Assembly (NCBI RefSeq): GCF_030272615.1 | Contig: NC_081407.1 | Coordinates: forward strand, 380,887,179-380,951,178 | Source: Cryptomeria japonica | Taxonomy: Eukaryota; Streptophyta; Pinopsida; Cupressales; Cupressaceae | DNA: 64,000 bases | Direction of reading: 5' to 3' | Shown here: positions 1 to 11,193 of the stretch, piece after piece | Layout: every line of letters begins with the position of its first letter | How positions within the stretch are numbered: position 1 is the first letter of the stretch | Notes under the pieces: generated by a model | Database searches by the model: none | Told to the model about the DNA's origin: nothing | Seen by the model: only the letters and a program-made list of their open reading frames with translations | Position numbers and translations under genes: made by a program

Positions 1-2690
1 CACATCATACACTATAAATCAAAATCCAAAAAAATCAAGGATGCTTCTATAGATTGTCGATTGTTGATTCAATGATTGATCTATCCTAGCCTTAGATAAA
101 CTAACCATAAAAAGAATGAGGAGGTGATGCAAGTTGTATCCTCGAGGTTGTAATGGGAGCCATGTTCTCAAACCCTAATAGTGGTTGTGGAGTGATGGTT
201 ACTTGACTTGGAGTTGGGTTGGAAAATTTAGTGTTGGTTGCATGTTGTGGGAGCCTTGCAACACATTTGGGATGTTTATGTTCAGGAGATCTTGTTCCTT
301 CAATGTCTTCTCTTGCTCTTTCTTGGTCCCCCGTTATCTTTCTTTTGTTGTTCTTTGACCTTGTTCTTTTCTATTTATGCCAAATTTTCTTATTTATTCT
401 AACCTTCTCCTCCTTTTCCCTTGCCACAATACGTGTTGTCTTATTCTCCACAATATGTTTCTTTTAGACTTTGATCTCCTCAATTTCTTTCTTTCCCTAC
501 TCCTACTCCATTAAAAGGTTCATATAATCATCTATTTCTAAGAGTTAAGATTGTCGGCTCAATTGGTTTCCATTATCAATCGTGTTGTTGTGTTTTTAAT
601 TGGCATTGTGCACATGTAGCTTTAGAAATTTGTTCATTATTGGTTCCATTTCAGAAGATTGATTCTAATCTACTTGTGAGTCAATGTTGTCCTCTTTTTC
701 ATTGCCAACTATCTCTGATTCTTGAGTAAAATCTACATCATTTCCACAATTTGAAATAGCACAATCAGCATATTAATGCACCAATTCAAGTAGGACATAT
801 GTGGGCGGTGGTGATGGGAAAGAGAAAGTCCCTTATTATTCTTGGCCTTGCAAATCAATACCTAGATTCATCACTCCCTTCACTAACCACTATGATTGAC
901 TAGGTGGTGAGGGAAGACTAAGACTGTCCTCGATATCCTCAACTAGGCTTTCCACCATGAAATGAGAATGTTGATCGTAGTTCACTTATGCAATTCAATC
1001 AAGATGATTGTCTTGAGGTGAAAGTGTTATAGGCCTGACCACTCATGACTCCATTGCAAACAACAATGTTTGTACGACATCTTCTATTGAAACAATAACT
1101 CCTAATAGACTAAGTATGTTCGACACTATTGAAGCATCCTCACCTGCATTGAATTGGAATGCATTGTTGGGTTGCATGTCAAGATTGAGGGGCCATGTGT
1201 CATTCCTTCTAAATTATGCTATGATATTAGAGACTATCAATGCTTTGATTAATGATTTGTTGCCTAGTTGTGCAAGTTTTTACCTCCTAATTTCTATGTT
1301 GGGAAACCTTGTCATCCATGATGCTTGTTTATTTAATGTTTTGAAAGGAGAAAAACTACTCACATCAAGCGGTTATAGTTTATGTGAGGTGTGTACCTAT
1401 AAAGTTAGTAAATCAATACCTAGTACCCTTTCCTCCTAGATGGTTGTGACTGTAACATGGCTACCATGTCCACTGAAAATTAATACTTGCCTATTGGTGA
1501 GTGAAACCCCCTTGGAACTAATCATGTGAAGTGGTGCAACCAATTCATAAAGCGTTATTTTGTCATCCATGCAAGCAGTTGGGATACCATGCAAGCACCT
1601 AGTTCACAATGGGTAATGTAACTTTTTAGCTACTTCTTTCCCTTAAACAAGTAGCAACCTAAAATGCTCTTCTCAAAAGCATTAACACAACATAAAATGG
1701 TAATTAATTCTTAACTCTTAGGAATGATGTAAGAGACAATCCTACTTCCTCTTCTAGCCATCACCCTCATTTCCCCAAATCTACTTGCCTAGATACCAAT
1801 TTCATTGCAATTCCATATGCAACGAGGACCAATATGAATTTATAACTTATGCTTTGGACAATGTCTCATAGAAAGAAAACACAACTATTGGTTTGAGCTT
1901 AACTCTCCTATCTTTGTTATGGCATTCAACTATTCACAACATTAGTTCTGATGTCAAGCCTCAAAACCTATCCTCCAAGACTTCCCATGCAACCCCTTCT
2001 TGAAAGGGTTGGGTCTACTTTTTCAAATCTAAGCAACCTCTACCTTCAAGTTGACAATCTCAAGTCCATGACCAACTATTGTCATCTCTCTTGCACCATT
2101 GAACAATCAAAGCTTCATCATATTTATTGAGGACAATCAAGGAACTTTTCTTAAAGGTGGTTGTTAGTCCACTTAACCATTTGGAGATTGTGGTTGTTAG
2201 GATGCTCCAAATTTTTTATGCAACGCTTACTAACATGTTTTTGTCATCAACATCTTCAAGTGCCCCTTTCATGTCTTTTGTTGACCACAACTTCAAATGC
2301 ATTGTTATTTATGGTAGTCTCCAAGGTGTAGTAGCCTCCACTACTAGTGCTACAAGTTATGGATTGTTGTCAACTTGAGGTGGAGTTTCAAGTTCTTGGG
2401 GGAATCTGACTCCTCTTTTATGAGCAAACAAGCTTGTGAATGCTCTTTTCTTTTTAGTTTGGGTCATCATCCAATCTCCCTTCGTCATATGCAAATAATA
2501 AGTAGAATCAGAACTCTTACAAGTGAAAACAACAAAAGAAAATTTTCAGTAGCTTCTTACTACAATAATTGTTAACCATTTTCACACTCAATGACACTAC
2601 ATTTTTTCTAAGATGACAATGATGCTTGAACAAAAGAAGTATATTTCCCCTTACATAATATTTTTTTTTACAGTGATGTTTGAATATGAA
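1..2690. other. intergenic DNA with a degraded coding-like tract
   Basis: No intact gene is visible. On the minus strand, about 2,450 down to 500 reads as runs of open codons broken by stops (for example about 30 open codons ending near 1,048). It may be a very old transposon ORF, but I recognise no motif, so no function is assigned. The short plus-strand ORFs here, such as 1,116-1,439, have no protein-like pattern. Confidence 0.3.
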
Positions 2691-3300
2691 TGAATGGTGA
2701 TTGTCAACCTATGAGTCTAACTGTAACTGTAAGAAGGAACACATTAGAACAAAGCAATGCAAAATAATAAATAAGAGATTAACAAATCTCGTATCTAACT
2801 TGAAAATTGTAGGATGGCAGAATTTTGGTAAGTATGATACATGGAACAAACTAAGATTGTTAACCTATGACTCAGAATAAGGTTATAGACATTTAAATAT
2901 AAGAACAATGATACAATAAATAATTGGAAAGATGATTGATTACGAGGAAAAGAGAAAGGTTATACACACACACAAACATAGACCATGACTATTAGCCTAT
3001 GGTTGTAATGAAGAACAAATCAAAGCAAAGGGATGAAAAGTAGTAAGAAAGAGTTTAGTAAACTAAGACTAATAAACTCATAGTCATTTTATGAACAAAC
3101 TAACACTGAGAACCTATGACAAAAATTCAAAACAAGAGGAAGGGTTGTAGGTGTATCGTTCAGATGTCTAGATATGAGTATACCTATATATAGAGCACGA
3201 ATGTTGGCCTATCATTATATTTAAGAACAAATTGAAGTGAAGGGATGAAAGACAATGAGCAAGGGTTTAACAAGCTAAGACTATTAGCCATGGAGTTTAT
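2690..3300. repeat. degenerate tandem repeat, unit about 210-260 bp
   Basis: A block containing 'agaacaaa(t)' followed by 'aaagcaaagggatga'-like sequence starts near 2,746, 3,010 and 3,223. In the latter two it is followed by 'gtttaacaagctaagact'-like sequence, and variants of 'aacctatgactca' lie between copies. A further copy with the same order of blocks lies at about 6,085-6,240. The copies are old and unequal in length. Confidence 0.45.
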
Positions 3301-3818
3301 AACAAACTAGCACTATTCACTAGGAAATAAAAGTAATTAACTTGCATTGAAACAACTTGAAATGTGTATAATCTTTGAAAAGTAATATCCAACCAACTAT
3401 AGTTGAATTAATGAATAGCTAGTTAAACTTCAGAATGATCCGTAACTGTAACATGGTAAACTATAGCAAGGAAATAAATTACTTTTTAATCTTATCGAAT
3501 CAGAAATGAAATCTTTTATCTATAAACTAAAATGAACATTTTGCTAATCTTTTCATTGGAGATGCATAAATTCTAAAATATTGCTTAAACAATATAACAT
3601 CACGAATAATTGCATATTTATTGTTCAGCATAATGAAAGAGGAAGGGTTAGAGTTTATAATATCCTTAAGCTTTCTAAACTGAAATCTCTTGCAAGTCTT
3701 GACATTGTTTGAGAGAGGGAGAGCATCATCAAGGGTCTTACCTCCAACCACAAATCTAGTGGTCCCTTGCACACCTTCCATAAGGAAGGGCCCTACCCTT
3801 CATGAGGGTGTTGAATAG

Positions 3819-3981
3819 GGACGTGTCTATTCTGGCTCCAAAAAGACAGTACGGATTGACTAACACGCGTGTTAGTCACGCATTTTACATCATCGATTTT
3901 GCAGTTAACGGTTGCGATTGACTAACTTGTCACTAACACGTTGTACGACAGGTCTATTTTGGAGCTAGAATAGTTGCGGCC
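3819..3981. mobile_element. Mutator-type MITE (non-autonomous DNA transposon)
   Basis: The 163-bp segment is flanked by a perfect 9-bp direct repeat, GTTGAATAG, at 3,810-3,818 and 3,982-3,990. Its two ends are inverted: the first 25 bp match the reverse complement of the last 25 bp at about 20 positions, with the best block being CTATTCT-G/A-GCTCCAAAA. A 9-bp target duplication is characteristic of Mutator-like elements. There is no coding capacity. The interior carries a perfect 22-bp palindrome at 3,857-3,878. It would have been mobilised in trans by a MULE transposase not in this window. Confidence 0.75.
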
Positions 3982-3990
3982 GTTGAATAG

Positions 3991-5360
3991 GATCTAGGTT
4001 TAATTGTAATCTTGTCATCTAAGCCTGGTGTTTAGAACCTACACAACTCTAGTCAGTCACACACTATAGGTACCTCCTAACTAGTATGACCATCTAACTA
4101 GGATGTGTATCTGATTCATGTGAATAACGGTTGCATGCAAAGCACTACACCACTTTGGCCAAGGTTTCAAGCATGATTTTTCGTGTTGACTTATACATTG
4201 AAACTTGAGTTACGGCTGACTCACTTGTTAACTAACCAGCTAGGCATATTAATTGCATGATGTCTTCTGACACTAATGGTCATTAACGACCTTCATAGGA
4301 TTGTGACACTACCAGACAAGACAACTGCTTTATGTGCACTGACTCTAATGGTCATTAACTACCATTATGGATAATATACAAGAATAACAATTGTTTCTCT
4401 TTCAGCTGAACACAAACTTTTCATTGTGACTCAACCGTATACTCAGATCTATTATTTATTTTAGATAAGTGACAACATTTGTTTTAATGAATGCGGTTGA
4501 TTGAGAAGAGATAATTCATCTTTTCAAGGTCTTACGTCCTTTGATGACTTAATTATGATCACAACACCTCCAAATGAAGTACTAATCTCAAAAGAATGAG
4601 CCATAATGGGCTTAACATAGAAGTATGAATTATTTAGTAATGATGATTCTCAGATCATATGATATAATCGGGTTCTATACCCTTACAGTCCAAACACATA
4701 TTACAGTACATAGCTTGCTCTGAGATTATATCTCAAAAACCATACTTGATAATAAAATTTCAGACATTATCATGAAAAAATTGCATACTAGCATGTAGAC
4801 CCTTTTTTATAATGAGGATTCAATTCCTACCGTCTTAGTAATTAAGAAATGTTGATCAATTAGTGATCGATTAGGAAGTTATCATAAGATAATGTATCGA
4901 AAATCAAAATGTGACAAAGAATTTACTATTTTTCAATCGATTCCATACTTTTTATCAGATATTCTGATGGATGCTTGATGACATAGTAATAATACTATAA
5001 CCATGATTCTACGGTTTGTATGCATTACAAAATGTAACAAATAAAATGCCTGATATGTAATTGATGGCAGAATGCAAGTGGAATTGCTTCTGGAATGCGC
5101 CTTGATTCCCTACTAAGCTATCCAGTATGCTAGCGACAGACTCCGCAGTGAATAATCAATAATGAATTCTTATTTTTGTTATCGATCGTGAAACATTCTT
5201 TACAATGCTCTGAGGCAGATATAATGAATGATTGAAAGTAACTTACAGTCTTGATCTTTAGTGCAACTTGGGTGGGTGAAGTGGGAGTAATGCCCCACCC
5301 CACCTTATAACATGAAACATAATGCATCGGCTGTACCAATCATGAAGAATCTATGTTCTA
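3991..5360. other. intergenic, no gene seen
   Basis: AT-rich sequence without a supportable ORF. A phrase 'ctaatggtcattaac' recurs at about 4,275 and 4,341, a small local duplication of about 66 bp. Confidence 0.4.
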
Positions 5361-5375
5361 GAATGAATGAATGAA

Positions 5376-5426
<51 letters not shown>

Positions 5427-5481
5427 ATATATATGTGTATATATATGTGTGTATATATGTGTGTGTATATATATATGTGTG
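5361..5481. repeat. compound microsatellite (GAAT)n-(AT)n-(GT/AT)n
   Basis: Four to five GAAT/ATGA units run into a long AT dinucleotide stretch and then mixed TATG and GTGT units. The Tyr/Ile-rich ORF over it is only the translation of the repeat. Confidence 0.95.
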
Positions 5482-6296
5482 CCTCTGGTATATACGTACA
5501 TATTTATATATACTTTATTTAAAAATTAGTGTCAATGAACTTCATTCAAGAATAATTTGCTTATTTAAAATAATAGGATCATTCCGCACTTAAAATTAAC
5601 ATAGATGATAAAAGAAATAGATCAATCGTCTAATTGACTGATAGGGTTATGACAAAACCACTCAAAATACTAAAGTAACGACTAACCTCAAGGACAACTT
5701 ATCTCTAGGTGCATGGCTCAATGACAAGTTTGACCTTTTCTGAAGTCTCCATCCCTCTCCTCAATGATACTCTCCCTCCCTTTTGAGGGCGTTATGGATA
5801 TTGCATCCACTTGGACATACTAATGTAGTTAGGTTGAATCTTTGCCTTCCAAGATTCCTCAAATAAATAAATTAAACACCATTTGCAATATCAATATTCA
5901 TTTTCATTAACAATTCCATCTGACTAATTATAACAACTTCAAAATGCTAGCATTATATATCTCTTAGCAAAATAAAAGCATACATGAAAATCGGTATGTA
6001 ACTAAGTCAAATTAAGAGAAAACAAAGTTGATAACCTATGAATCAAAAAAATTAACAAAGAAAGACCAAACATACGAATCAGATGAAGATGAAAATAAAG
6101 TTGTTAACCTATAACTCAATTTAAGAACAAGAGGAAGTTTGAATACATATGTATACACATGTACTGCTAACCTACGATTGAAACAAACAAAAATTAAAGC
6201 AGAGAGATGAAAAATAGTAACAATTTAGTAAATATAAAACCCTAACATGCAAATGAAGAACAATCAAAAGTGATGGAACCACAATATAATGGATAA

Positions 6297-6645
6297 AACA
6301 TTTCCAAATTGCATTGACATGCACAATTTACACATACACACACACAACAAATTGGGAACAAGATACATACATCATGAAAATAATAGAAAAAACATTTACA
6401 AATTGCATTTGTGTACACAATGTATACATATACACACACAACAAACTAGGAATAACATTTACATCGTGGAAATAATAGAATTAGCATTTTCAAATTGCAT
6501 TCGCATACATAGTTTACACATATACACACACAACAAAGTGGGAACAACATTTAGATCATGCAAGCAATAAAAAAGTTTGTAAATTTCATTCGCATACATA
6601 GTATAGATATACACACAACATAACAAACTAGGAATTGCATCATTT
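6297..6645. repeat. tandem array, four copies of about 92 bp
   Basis: Copies begin near 6,297, 6,391, 6,482 and 6,572, each with a core like 'tttncaaattgcatt' followed by 'tacacacacaacaaa' and a spacer ending in 'ataatagaa'. The fourth copy is the most diverged. The overlapping ORFs on both strands are by-products of the array. Confidence 0.8.
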
Positions 6646-7092
6646 GAATAAAATAAGGAGAAAACAAAAAAAGAGTAAAACCTAGAACAATGCTTTGTCA
6701 ACTTTGTCCTCTTGTTAGGCCTCTTGTCTTTTTTGGTGTCTTCTTAGGTCATTGTGTCTTCTAACTTGTATTCATCAGCCGTTGTGTCTTCTGCTTGGGT
6801 CGATGAGTCCAAAACAAGTGCATAATGTTCAAAAGGATTTCATATATATTTGAACTTGAAAAATTTATGATTTGTTGGGTGCTCATTTGATACGGCCTCT
6901 TAAATTTATGTCTTGTTTTTATTTTCGAATTTGAATGTTCATTCAATTTGTAGGGTTGAATTGTTTTTCCATTCATTTTTTAGTTGATTAGTTGGGTGGA
7001 TGAAAGTGGGCATGAAGGTGATTTGACGATTAAATGTGTGATGAGGTGACTAGTAGTTGTGCAATTCAGTTGGACAAATGGAACGAAAGGGT

Positions 7093-7318
7093 GTCAATAT
7101 GTATTAAGTCAGTCATGTTGTAGTGGGCACTTATGAAATTAGGAGCGTCAATATGTATTCAGTCAGTCATGTTGTAGTCATGTTGTAGTGGGCACTTATG
7201 AAATTAGGAGCGTCAATATGTATTTAGTCAGTCATGTTGTAGTGGGCACTTGTGATATTAGGAATGTCAATATGTATTAAGTCAGTCATGTTGTAGTGGG
7301 CACATGTGATATTAGGAG
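7093..7318 (+). repeat. 54-bp tandem repeat upstream of chorismate mutase, four copies
   Basis: Four head-to-tail copies of a 54-bp unit beginning 'gtcaatatgtatt' and containing 'cagtcatgttgtagtgggc'. Copies 1 and 2 are nearly identical, copies 3 and 4 share 'gtgatatta' in place of 'atgaaatta', and copy 2 contains a further 11-bp internal duplication ('tcatgttgtag'). The array ends about 110 bp before the assigned start codon of the chorismate mutase gene, so it lies in its promoter or 5' leader. A regulatory effect is an inference. Confidence 0.9.
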
Positions 7319-7428
7319 TTGTATGATAGTTCTATTTGATGGGACATATGTAACCAGACTTTCAACGATAACAACTTTCACAATTATCTATAGAACCATT
7401 AGGTCCTCTCCCCTGAACAAAATGAGAA

Positions 7429-10407
7429 ATGTTGATACAACGAGTTTCCTTTCTCTCCAACTGTTCCTGTCAAGCGACTTTCATTCCCACAGCCAATGCC
7501 AACAAGAGGCATCTCAAAGGAAACTTTTGGAGTCCTCTACCCACCTACGCCATGAGTTTGCCCAAGCCCAAACCCAAGCTTCCATGCTTTACACCCATTT
7601 TGCCCTTTCCTAATCAGGCAACTGCAACAGCGGCATCAGTCTTCGCATCAGCCAGGTTTGTTTGAATTTATTAAGTAAATTTTGATCTCAACTTTTCATA
7701 TGCATTTGATGTGGTTACTTCTATTTGTGTAACAGTACTGAGGAGGGCGATCGGTTGGATCGGAGTGGGATATTAACCTTGGAGAGTATAAGGGATTCGC
7801 TTATTAGACAAGAGGATAGCATTATTTTTAATCTTCTGGAGAGATCCCAATATTGCTTTAATTCCCCTGCTTATGATGCAAAACAGCTCTCATTTCCTGG
7901 CTTTAATGGCTCACTTGTGGATTTCATACTTAAGGAAACAGAGCTACTTCATTCAAAAGTAAGATCGGCTCTTTTATTTATTCATTATAAGCATATTCTG
8001 TTTTCCAGAGTAAATGTTAGATTTTGACGACTAAAAACCTGTGTTTTCAGTTTCAGCTAATAATCAACACATCCACATTTCTAAATCATCTGTGTCCTAC
8101 ATGCGAACCTTCTTACTATACCTGACTTTGTTGCAATAATTTAAAAAATTATGATCTACGAATCGTCCCAACTCTATGATTCTACAAAAATCTGGGGGTT
8201 TCTATTCAGGTTAGCTAATTCAATTGTAAAGCTTTTTCTCGCAGGAATTTGTGGGTTTCATTGCAGGCAGCAACATTTTTAAAAACATTTATAGTTTGCA
8301 CATTCTTTATCCCAACAGGTCTAGATGGCTGGCCTCCAATGCCCAGTGTCCAACCCTGCCAAAGAATTTCTCCCAAGCCAAGCTTTGACCTTGGCTGGCA
8401 TAATTACTGGTCCGCTCGTGTGTGTGTGTATGTATATATGATAGTATTATTTGCCCGTTCTAGGCTTTGGGATAAGATTTTTAAATTATCTACGGAATAC
8501 ATTTGACCTTGGTCAGAATGTGCTTTCATGGGTAAAGGCCTTTAAACTACCAATACTTAAAATTTTCCAATATGAAGCTTGGCCTCAGCTATTTCTGCAA
8601 AGTTCAAAACAACCCAAATGCAACCCCTCAAAAGCCCCTGGTGCTGGGCTTGAAATCATTTAAAATCCAAGAAATTGAAGCTTGAAAATGTCCTTAAACA
8701 CTAGAACTTCCCATAGAACCTAATATCTTCAATATGATGCTTATTTAAATGAAAAAAATACAAGGGGCCAAATTTAACCTTGACGATTTTAAATCTACAG
8801 GTCAACTGTTGATCTTACAGAAAAACATTTTATAGTTGATAAGAACCTTAACCTTGCCAAAAAAGAAAATGCATGGTGTATACAAATAATCATTTTAAAA
8901 AACATGTAATTTACTGCTAAGCCTTGAAGTGGGAATGTGTAAGGAAAATTTATCCATCTGGTAACTTGCACCTGCAGTCAAACAGCCAAATATTTAAAAA
9001 ACCCCATCTGAAATGTGCAGGTGAGTGATTTCAAGCATAATATCAAGAGATTTGGGCGATTATGTAAATCTGTTAGGTGCTAGTTGAGAGTAAATTTCTA
9101 CATAGCCCATGTTTTAGTATTGGAAGTCTGTCTGTTGGCCATGTAAAGGACTATAACGGGATTGAGGAAGTGATTAGTTTAACACATGCAAGGTTCAAAT
9201 TGAGCTCTTTGATTTAAAAATAATCAATTTCTCTTTATCTGTAATGAATTTATAAAACAAGGAAAGACACTGATGAATGTTATTTTTTGGTTAAGATGAA
9301 GTTGTAGACCATCTTAGATTCTTGTCATCTGGAAGTTGTTATAGAGCTGTAATCCATAGTTAACTTGTCAAGCTGGGCAGGTGGGCAGGTATAAAAGCCC
9401 AGACGAGCACCCATTTTTCCCTGATGACCTGGTGGAGCCTTTGCTACCACAGTTAGACTACCCAAAGGTCAGTATTCATTGTATCTAGTAGTTTACCTTA
9501 CCCTTCCATTTATTTCCTAAAAAATCTTGATATTCAAGAGGGTAACACTATCTATTATTACAGGTGCTACACCCTGCAGCTTCTACTATCAACATAAACA
9601 AGGAGATCTGGAGAATGTATTTTGATGATTTACTACCCCAATTCGTAGGTGAGGGGGATGATGGAAACTATGGATCTGCTGTTGTATGCGATGTCTCCTG
9701 TTTGCAGGTGTAACCAGCCAATCCTTTCTGACAACGCATAGCTTGGCCTTCGAGTCATTTGGCTGTGTTTGCATTGAAGTGTATTTCAAACATGAAACAA
9801 GTAGCTCGCTTCTACTAGTAGAATTTACTAATATGCAGTGGGATTTTACAGCATATTCTTACTATTTTTCTGAGTTTTCTTATTGGCAGGCCCTCTCTAA
9901 AAGGATTCATTATGGAAAGTTTGTAGCTGAAGCAAAATTTCGAGATTCGCCAAATGAATATGAACCTGCAATCCGTGCACAGGTTTGTGAACAGACAAAA
10001 AGATTTCTGATCTGAGTTCTATTACAACTTGCTAATTGGCAATTTGAACACCCCGTGATGCAAGATTTTTACTGTTTACCTCCATTTACTAATTCTTGTG
10101 TTAGGAACTGTGCTCTATGGTCAATAATGCATAATGATTTTAGATTCTTTTTCTTTGTTTATCGCTGCTTTTACAGGACAGGGAAGCATTAATGAATCTG
10201 TTGACCTTTGAAAATGTGGAAGAAATGGTTAAGAGGAGAGTGGAACTGAAAGCAATGACATATGGTCGGGAGGTAAACTTACATAGTGCAGTGGTTACCC
10301 CGGCCTACAAATTTCAACCTTCTTTGGTTGCTCATTTATATTCAAAATGGCTCATGCCTTTAACCAAAAAGGTTGAAGTAGAATACCTTCTAAGACGGCT
10401 TGATTAA
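7429..10407 (+). CDS. CM1: chorismate mutase, plastid type, six exons
   Basis: This gene encodes the enzyme that rearranges chorismate to prephenate, the committed step towards phenylalanine and tyrosine in plastids. Exons are 7,429-7,655, 7,736-7,958, 9,381-9,467, 9,564-9,707, 9,890-9,982 and 10,177-10,407. All introns are GT-AG; the first is phase 2, the rest phase 0. The spliced protein has 334 residues, close to the usual length of plastid plant enzymes. Residues 1-75 lack Asp and Glu and are rich in Ser, Thr and Pro, as in a chloroplast transit peptide. Residues matching the yeast enzyme's catalytic Arg16, Arg157, Lys168, Thr242 and Glu246 are R95, R232, K243, T321 and E325. The effector-site Gly-Ser is kept in NYGS (216-217), so allosteric control by aromatic amino acids is expected. 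The protein ends in YLLRRLD. The ATG at 7,429 was chosen because it gives a full transit peptide; M42 (7,552) is an alternative start. No lesion is seen. The family assignment is firm; targeting is inferred. Confidence 0.95.
7959..9380 (+). other. large intron 2 of chorismate mutase
   Basis: The 1,422-bp intron separates the exon ending in HSK from the exon beginning [14 protein letters not shown]. It starts GTAAGA and ends CTGGGCAG. I see no transposon termini or genes within it; ORFs here are chance. Confidence 0.85.
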
Positions 10408-10427
10408 GACATCAATTTTTGCTTTTC

Positions 10428-10433
10428 AATAAA
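10428..10433 (+). promoter_or_regulatory. candidate polyadenylation signal AATAAA
   Basis: A canonical AATAAA lies 20 bp after the chorismate mutase stop codon in an AT-rich 3' flank. It is close to the stop, so a downstream signal may be used instead. Confidence 0.35.
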
Positions 10434-10945
10434 ATAACATGAAGTTTGTTTTCTATTATTCGAAACTAATATGGATTTCTTCATAAGATATGCATCATTG
10501 GTAGCTAGCTATTCAATTTGTCTTGATGAAAACTGATACCTGGTGATTAAATAATGACTCCTCCAGAAATGTGACAGGACTAAGCATAATGGTTCAAGAC
10601 TAATTAGATCTTTTTTCCCATGTTACATGGTGAATGATTATGTTACGAGAGATTGCATGGTTAAATGCAGTCATTTTAGTTGTGCACTGAACAGTCAACA
10701 CATTGTAGCTGATCCCACTTAAAGAAAATGTGCTCCTTGTCTACTTTTAGTCATCCCTCCTTCCTCCTCCTAGCTCATAATTACTTGGTGAATATTTCTA
10801 CTGCATGACAGAAGAATATTAAAAAACCAAAGATCGTGGAAGAATTTCTATAAAACATTCAGCTGTAGATGTTTTAGAGAATGCTTAATCCTAATACATT
10901 TTTTATTTTATGAATACGACTTGGTTGATTATGATGCACAATATC

Positions 10946-11188
10946 TGTAGTTATAAACAAGCAGAGAAAACATAATGAAAGCAGATATAAACACATAACA
11001 ATGCATAACACGAATTTAACGTGGTTCATCAATTAATGGTTACATCCACTGAAAGCAGGGAAATGTTATATATTAACCATTATCAATACATGGCCTATGC
11101 CCAGCTATTTATATAGGCATTCAGCTATCAACCAAGAGTCAGTTGAATGTGAATGGTCACGTGACCATTGATCTTCACATTCCCAACA
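10946..11188 (-). mobile_element. solo LTR of a copia-type element
   Basis: A 243-bp segment begins TGTAGTTATAAAC, ends CCCAACA and is flanked by the perfect 5-bp duplication ATATC (10,941-10,945 and 11,189-11,193). Inside is 'aatttaacgtggttcatc', closely similar to the 'atttaacgtggttcaccc' phrase of element E's LTR, so it belongs to a related copia group. No internal region remains, consistent with LTR-LTR recombination. Minus orientation is inferred from the match to E. Confidence 0.8.
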
Positions 11189-11193
11189 ATATC

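Noticed and set aside
5375..5593. 72-codon ORF starting in the microsatellite
   Set aside because: The Ile/Tyr repeats are translation of ATAT and TATG runs.
7296..7613. 105-codon ORF overlapping chorismate mutase exon 1
   Set aside because: It is a different frame of the same exon; the other frame continues the conserved enzyme across a phase-matched intron.
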